DNA of 9,970 nt. Origin: JBAZHE01 sp041652555 (GTDB taxonomy: Bacteria > Patescibacteriota > Patescibacteriia > Patescibacteriales > WJLG01). The position numbers were made by a program, and so were the translations under genes. How positions within the stretch are numbered: the first letter of the stretch is position 1; each line of letters starts with the position of its first letter. Shown here piece by piece: positions 6,121 to 9,970 of the stretch. The stretch spans positions 1 to 9,970 of the forward strand of contig JBAZHE010000030.1 in NCBI GenBank assembly GCA_041652555.1. The letters are read 5' to 3'. The notes under the pieces were generated by a model, which saw only the letters and a list, made by a program, of their open reading frames with translations, was not told the origin of the DNA and did no database searches.

Positions 6121-7128
6121 TTATTTTGTAGCTAAAATAGAGCGTTTATAAGAATCCAAATTGTCTAGAGCGATTCCTGTGCCGCGGGCCACGCAGAGAA
6201 CCGGATCATCAGCAATAAACACCGGCACGCCGATTGCACGCGAAACCAGTTGGTCAATATTGCGCAACTGCGAACTGCCCCCGGTCATTACAATTCCCTT
6301 ATCCATAATATCAGCTGCCAATTCTGGAGAGGTTTCATTTAAAGTTTTTTTGATGGCCACAATAATCGCCTCTAGCTCAGTCTGGACAGCCTCAGTCACA
6401 TCGTCGGACAAAACATTGACACTGCGTGGCAAACCGCTCACCACATCACGACCGCGTATATCCAGAGTTAATTTATTTTTTAAATAAAGCGCTGAACCGA
6501 CATGAATTTTTATTTCTTCCGCCGTCCGTTCGCCAATGGATAAATTATATTTACGTCGGATATGCTCAATCACGGCGGCATCAAATTTATTGCCACCGAC
6601 TTTAACAGAATTAACTGAAACAATCCCTCCTAAAGAAATAACTGCCATTTCCGCCGTGCCACCACCAATATCCACAATCATATGTCCAGAAGAAGAACCT
6701 ATAGGAATTTCTGCGCCAATGGCTGCAGCAATCGGCTCCTTAATAATATAAGCTGCCTTAGCTCCAGCAGAAATAGTTGCTTCAATAACAGCCCGACGTT
6801 CAGTGGAAGAGATTCCAGCCGGCACCGCCACCATCACTTCTGGACGAAATATCCGAAAATTACCCAAGGCTTTATTAATAAAATAACGCAACATTAATTC
6901 AGTTGTGCGGTAATCAGCAATCACGCCGTCCTTCAAAGGCTTTAAAGCAATAATATTATCCGGCGTGCGCCCCAGCATTTCTTTAGCTTCATTTCCCACA
7001 GCCAAAATCTTGCGGTCGTCCACAGACACCGCCACCACTGATGGCTCATTAACCACTATTCCTTTTTTAGGCAAATAGACAAGGGTCGAAGTTGTTCCCA
7101 AATCTATGCCAAGAGATTTTATAAACAC
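6121..7128 (-). CDS. mreB: Rod-shape-determining protein MreB (bacterial actin)
   Basis: A full-length 335-residue MreB, the membrane-bound actin homologue that polymerises with ATP and directs the wall-synthesis machinery. Phosphate-1 motif GIDLGTTSTLVYL at 7-19, NEPSVVAV at 27-34, VAVPAGISSTERRAV at 100-114, catalytic-site EPIAAAIGAE at 131-140, phosphate-2 motif VDIGGGTAEMAV at 152-163, GERTAEEIKIHVGSA in the middle, and adenosine motif GIVMTGGSSQLRNI at 278-291 are all present and ordered. The start is a GTG at 7128; it places MFIKSLGIDLG at the N-terminus as expected, and no ATG lies upstream in frame. No Shine-Dalgarno is seen. mreC and mreD are not adjacent; instead a DUF4012 gene lies upstream and a glycosyltransferase gene downstream, suggesting a shared role in envelope growth. 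Confidence 0.98.
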   Translation of the reverse strand: MFIKSLGIDLGTTSTLVYLPKKGIVVNEPSVVAVSVDDRKILAVGNEAKEMLGRTPDNIIALKPLKDGVIADYRTTELMLRYFINKALGNFRIFRPEVMVAVPAGISSTERRAVIEATISAGAKAAYIIKEPIAAAIGAEIPIGSSSGHMIVDIGGGTAEMAVISLGGIVSVNSVKVGGNKFDAAVIEHIRRKYNLSIGERTAEEIKIHVGSALYLKNKLTLDIRGRDVVSGLPRSVNVLSDDVTEAVQTELEAIIVAIKKTLNETSPELAADIMDKGIVMTGGSSQLRNIDQLVSRAIGVPVFIADDPVLCVARGTGIALDNLDSYKRSILATK

Positions 7129-7136
7129 GTTTTTAA

Positions 7137-7202
7137 AATTATAAATTATAAATGATGAATTATAAATATAGAAAAATAATTTATAATTTATAATTTATAA
7201 TT
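7137..7202. repeat. A/T-only inverted repeat with 7-base tandem units between the DUF4012 gene and mreB
   Basis: The 17-base arm at 7137-7153 is the exact inverse complement of 7179-7195 (and again of 7186-7202), because the right side is a tandem of ATAATTT units of period 7. Both arms contain only A and T. The right arm overlaps the last codons and stop of the DUF4012 gene; the left arm ends 9 bases before the mreB GTG. In the transcript this can fold into a long AU hairpin; in DNA it could extrude as a cruciform. Confidence 0.8.
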
Positions 7203-9205
7203 ACCCTGAATTCCTTGTCCGTATCTAAATCAGAATTCCAAACTATATTATTACTATTAACCGTCGCTCCAGCAAGCGGTTCATATGATTTTATCGCACC
7301 AGAGGCCATTACGTCAACTTTAACATTTTTCACTTTTTTACCCGGCTGTTTCTGCAAATATAAGCTATACCTTCCTTGATTATACTTCTCCAATAAATCC
7401 GGCGGTAATTTATATTCCAAATTCAATGAAACCGACTGCCCAACGCGGACAATCACAAAACCTTCAAAAACCGTTTTATCCAAATCCTCACTAGTTATCG
7501 CTTTTTCATAAGAAAAGCCTGAAGCTGAAACAAACTCACTCCCCTTGGGCGCATAAATTCTGGTGTAGCTTTTATAATCATCTGTACGCCAATCGCGCAC
7601 TCCGTTGTTCTGATAATTTATTTTTAACTTGGCATATAGACCATCGGATTTTTTTTCTATTTTATATTCTAAAGTTCTTTCCATAGCCGCGTCAGTTTTC
7701 AAAGCGGCCATGTTAGCATCAACCACTAACAAATAATCATCATCAACGGTTTTTACTTCTCCGGCCGCGCCTAAATTTTTGGCTAAATCTTCCAAAATCG
7801 GATCTTGAAAATAAAGCAGTAAATCTTTTCTCTCTAGGGCACTATCAATTTTTTGCCAAGCATAAAACCACTTATCGTAAGGCAAATTAAACATTCTTAT
7901 TTTTATTTCTGCCAGAATATCGCCGATGATTTCCTTACGCTCCCAAGAAGAAGTATTTTGACCGGCAAAATCCTCCTCAACTTTGTATTCTAAAAGCCTG
8001 GTAAAATTTTCTTTGGAATAAGTTTCGTCTTTTATTGTAAGCGGTCCGGTTAATTCCAAAAAAGAAGTTACCAAGTCTGGGGTAATAGCGAAAACGCCAT
8101 TAAAATTTCCGGAAAAATTATTAATTTTATTTTGCGGTGGCAGAAGCGCATCTTCTTTCTGATAAAACCAAAGAATTTGCTTAGCCGATTCCGGCCAATC
8201 CGGCGACCAATTGGCATCGCGCAGATACCAGTTTTTATTTAGATATTTTTTAATCGGCTCAGGCGGAACTATCTTAAAATTATTCGCCGCCTCCAAAGGC
8301 ATATCCATGTGATAAATATCATGCGTATCAAAACGAGCAATATCACCATCTTTTGTTTCTAAAATTCCATAAGTCCCCAAAAACCCACCAGTCGGACGGA
8401 GCTCATCACTGTTTTGAAAAAGGACAAGAAAAGTAGAATTTTTCGGATAACCAAATATTTCCGGCACTAAACGCGAAGCGAACATCATTTTATCCAAAAA
8501 AGTGGCAGCCGAACGCATTTTCTCACGCGTTTCTTCTATTTTTGGACGCAAAGGCGACAAAAGCCCGCCAACGGAAACATTTTCCAGATCCAAAAGCGCT
8601 AAATCCAAATTGGCTTTCAAACCGTTAATCTCCGGTCCTGATTCATAAATAAATTTTAACAAGCGCTGTTTTTCTTCTGAAGAAAATTCGGAAAAACTTC
8701 CACCTAAGCGACCGGAAACTACATTGTCCAATTCTTGCCCCAAGGCGGCAGCCATAACTAAAGAGCGACTGGATAATTCCGCGCTTTTTAAAATTTTTTC
8801 AATTTCCACTAATTCTTTATCAGCCAAACCGGTATTTTTCAAGAAAAAATTTTTCTTCAACATTTCCAGTTCTCCAACTAAGGCACGAATATTTTCATCA
8901 GCACCAGCCGCGGATTCAGACATCGCGGTAAAATTTTTTTCTTTAGCCGCCGATAAAGAATCATCTAAATTATATTTAACCGTCATTACCAAATCATAAA
9001 TTCCCTTGCCCTTGTAAGCCAAAAAACTAGCCGCGATTATCCCTAAAACCAAAAATAGAATCAGAGTATAAAAAAAGTATTTCAAAAAAACCAAAAAATG
9101 ATTTTTTTTCTTCTTTTTGACAAACGGCAAATGCTCAAGTAATTTCTCAAAACGATCATGTCCGTCTAAAAAATTTATTTTCTTGACTTTTTTCTTATTA
9201 AACAT
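7181..9205 (-). CDS. DUF4012-domain membrane-anchored protein
   Basis: A 674-residue protein with a basic cytoplasmic N-terminus (residues 1-36, rich in Lys), one membrane segment at about 37-64, and a large outer part. Residues 72-250 are helical and probably coiled coil-like. The DUF4012 core begins near 255 with STFLVLFQNSDELRPTGGFL, the most conserved block of the family, followed by GTYGILETKDGDIARFDTHD; the C-terminal 130 residues look like beta-sandwich. DUF4012 proteins are common in Patescibacteria and some Gram-positives and often neighbour glycosyltransferases and polysaccharide genes; the molecular role is unknown. The ATG at 9205 follows an extended -10 box by six bases, so the mRNA is probably leaderless. 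It is the first gene of a likely operon with mreB and the glycosyltransferase. The last codons and stop lie inside an ATAATTT tandem repeat. Confidence 0.93.
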   Translation of the reverse strand: MFNKKKVKKINFLDGHDRFEKLLEHLPFVKKKKKNHFLVFLKYFFYTLILFLVLGIIAASFLAYKGKGIYDLVMTVKYNLDDSLSAAKEKNFTAMSESAAGADENIRALVGELEMLKKNFFLKNTGLADKELVEIEKILKSAELSSRSLVMAAALGQELDNVVSGRLGGSFSEFSSEEKQRLLKFIYESGPEINGLKANLDLALLDLENVSVGGLLSPLRPKIEETREKMRSAATFLDKMMFASRLVPEIFGYPKNSTFLVLFQNSDELRPTGGFLGTYGILETKDGDIARFDTHDIYHMDMPLEAANNFKIVPPEPIKKYLNKNWYLRDANWSPDWPESAKQILWFYQKEDALLPPQNKINNFSGNFNGVFAITPDLVTSFLELTGPLTIKDETYSKENFTRLLEYKVEEDFAGQNTSSWERKEIIGDILAEIKIRMFNLPYDKWFYAWQKIDSALERKDLLLYFQDPILEDLAKNLGAAGEVKTVDDDYLLVVDANMAALKTDAAMERTLEYKIEKKSDGLYAKLKINYQNNGVRDWRTDDYKSYTRIYAPKGSEFVSASGFSYEKAITSEDLDKTVFEGFVIVRVGQSVSLNLEYKLPPDLLEKYNQGRYSLYLQKQPGKKVKNVKVDVMASGAIKSYEPLAGATVNSNNIVWNSDLDTDKEFRVIINYKL

Positions 9206-9211
9206 GACTAA

Positions 9212-9240
9212 ATTATATCAGGAAAATAGCTTTTTAGCAA
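9212..9240 (-). promoter_or_regulatory. Promoter for the DUF4012-mreB-glycosyltransferase operon (leaderless)
   Basis: On the minus strand TTGCTA (9240-9235) is separated by exactly 17 bases from a consensus TATAAT (9217-9212), itself preceded by TGA, giving an extended -10. The predicted transcription start, about seven bases downstream, falls on or next to the ATG at 9205. The -35 hexamer begins two bases past the T tract of the terminator of the previous unit. Confidence 0.65.
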
Positions 9241-9242
9241 CT

Positions 9243-9273
9243 AAAAAACTCGCGCCTTCCCTGAAGAGCGAGT
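9243..9273 (-). terminator. Intrinsic terminator of the upstream unit
   Basis: Read on the minus strand, ACTCGC (9273-9268) pairs with GCGAGT (9253-9248); inside, CTTC and GAAG pair around a three-base loop, extending the stem. Six T follow (9248-9243, the first being the last base of the stem). It lies 15 bases after the stop of the 163-residue protein gene and is GC-rich against the background, a classic rho-independent terminator. Confidence 0.85.
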
Positions 9274-9287
9274 ATCATTATCACTGG

Positions 9288-9779
9288 CTAATATTTTAAA
9301 TTATTCTTTAAAACAATAGAAATATCCTTTAAATCCTCGGAATTATTTTTTTCGTTCAAAACACCTCTGGCCAAATATTGATTAGCGCCACCACGGTAAG
9401 AAACATCAACCGAACCGCTATCATAAAAACCAACGCCGTTAATTAGGATATCACCATTGGGCAAACCGATAGAAATTGACCCAGTGGCAATAAAATTTTG
9501 AAAAAACTCGCGCACCTCACTTAAGTAAGCCAAATCTTTTTCTTCTCGCACCGCGGATTTAACGATTTCCTCGCTAACTGTCTTGATGTCATTTTTTTCC
9601 GCAAACACCGTCGGAATATTTTTTGAGCCAGAAGATTGCGTCGAACTTAAAATTTCATAGTTAGCACTCGCGGCCATAACAAAAAAGAAGGAAACAATCG
9701 CCGAAACGCAAATAACAAAAATCGCATCAACAAAAGACTGACCAAGCTTGCCTTTATTTTTTCTTTTTCTTTTAGTCAT
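9288..9779 (-). CDS. Small single-membrane-segment protein of unknown function
   Basis: 163 residues; no family recognised. A strongly basic N-terminus (MTKRKRKNKGK) leads into one hydrophobic segment at about 17-38. The segment ends MAASAN, so it may be an uncleaved anchor or a signal peptide with an ASA site at 37-39. GQSFVDAIFVI at 13-23 loosely recalls the GQxxVE start of TadE-like or pilin-like segments, with Asp where Glu is usual; this is only a resemblance. The outer part has a charged helical stretch (60-100) and a Gly/Asp-rich part with GLPNGDILINGVGFYDSGS near 105-123, likely beta strands. The ATG is 4 nt after the stop of the EndoQ-like gene, so the two are probably co-transcribed, and a strong terminator follows. 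No Shine-Dalgarno is present. Confidence 0.8.
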   Translation of the reverse strand: MTKRKRKNKGKLGQSFVDAIFVICVSAIVSFFFVMAASANYEILSSTQSSGSKNIPTVFAEKNDIKTVSEEIVKSAVREEKDLAYLSEVREFFQNFIATGSISIGLPNGDILINGVGFYDSGSVDVSYRGGANQYLARGVLNEKNNSEDLKDISIVLKNNLKY

Positions 9780-9783
9780 ATTT

Positions 9784-9970
9784 TTAAAACAATTCTTTTT
9801 GTTTTAATTTTTCTTCGGCCGTAAATATTTTTATCTCACCATATTCGCCGTCAAAACCAGGATTGATTAAAAGTCGGCCTTGACGCACACGCCTAATGCC
9901 TTCAATAATCTCTGGCCGGCAAATATTTTCTAACTTTTCCAGAGGTGCATCCAAAAGAATAAAAAGTTCA
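9784..9970 (-). CDS. EndoQ-like / TIGR00375-type protein, C-terminal end (partial)
   Basis: The last 61 codons of a gene that enters from the right edge, ending with TAA at 9786-9784. The tail contains LDAPLEKLENI near 6-16, then IIEGIRRVRQGRLLINPGFDGEYGEIKIF at about 21-49 in two adjoining parts. A basic RRVR(Q/E)G followed by PG(F/Y)DGEYG is the closing motif I know from the endonuclease Q (PHP-domain) family, sometimes mislabelled as UvrD helicase in Patescibacteria. EndoQ nicks DNA next to deaminated bases in repair. The catalytic PHP domain is outside the window, so activity cannot be judged. The next gene begins 4 nt downstream. Confidence 0.65.
   Translation of the reverse strand, partial: ELFILLDAPLEKLENICRPEIIEGIRRVRQGRLLINPGFDGEYGEIKIFTAEEKLKQKELF

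Noticed and set aside
6161..6897. Plus-strand ORFs opposite mreB
   Set aside because: Antisense shadows of a strongly conserved gene; no own features.
1..9970. UGA recoding as Gly or Trp, as in Gracilibacteria or mycoplasmas
   Set aside because: No in-frame TGA occurs in any of the seven genes and Trp is always TGG; the standard bacterial code fits.

Overview
The window looks like a piece of a Patescibacteria (Candidate Phyla Radiation, probably Parcubacteria-like) chromosome. This is inferred from the AT-rich, Lys/Asn-rich coding style, a DUF4012 membrane protein, an MreB gene without mreC/mreD beside it, an EndoQ-like protein tail, and a very large secreted beta-helix protein of the kind often found in such genomes. 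UGA is not read as an amino acid in any gene here, so the recoded lineages (Gracilibacteria, Absconditabacteria) are unlikely. All seven supported genes lie on the minus strand, so transcription runs from base 9970 towards base 1. The large ORFs on the plus strand are shadows of these genes.

Layout in transcription order. (1) 9970-9784: C-terminal tail of an EndoQ-like protein, followed after 4 nt by (2) a 163-residue single-membrane-segment protein of unknown function (9779-9288). A convincing intrinsic terminator (9273-9243) ends this unit. (3) Directly behind the terminator is a promoter whose extended -10 box lies six bases before the ATG of the DUF4012 gene (9205-7181), so the mRNA should be leaderless. 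An A/T-only inverted repeat separates that gene from mreB (7128-6121, GTG start), and the glycosyltransferase gene (6117-4810) starts 3 nt after the mreB stop. These three genes look like one cell-envelope operon: an anchored outer domain, the actin-like cytoskeleton and a sugar transferase. (4) 4809-4516 is non-coding and holds a weak terminator, small repeats and a good promoter for (5) a solitary RhuM-family gene (4515-3481). (6) 3480-3161 is a structured non-coding stretch with an extended -10 promoter candidate, a 27-base CT/GA microsatellite, a terminator-like hairpin and a REP-like palindrome. (7) From 3160 off the left edge runs one open frame of at least 1053 codons encoding an exported protein with two different right-handed beta-helix modules and two fibronectin-III-like modules.

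The main points of interest are the microsatellite upstream of the giant surface protein (possible phase variation), the lone RhuM gene flanked by REP-like fragments, the Glu-to-Gln change in the EX7E motif of the glycosyltransferase, and the absence of a Shine-Dalgarno sequence before all six start codons, including one clear leaderless promoter. No RNA gene, CRISPR array, insertion sequence or transposase was found.
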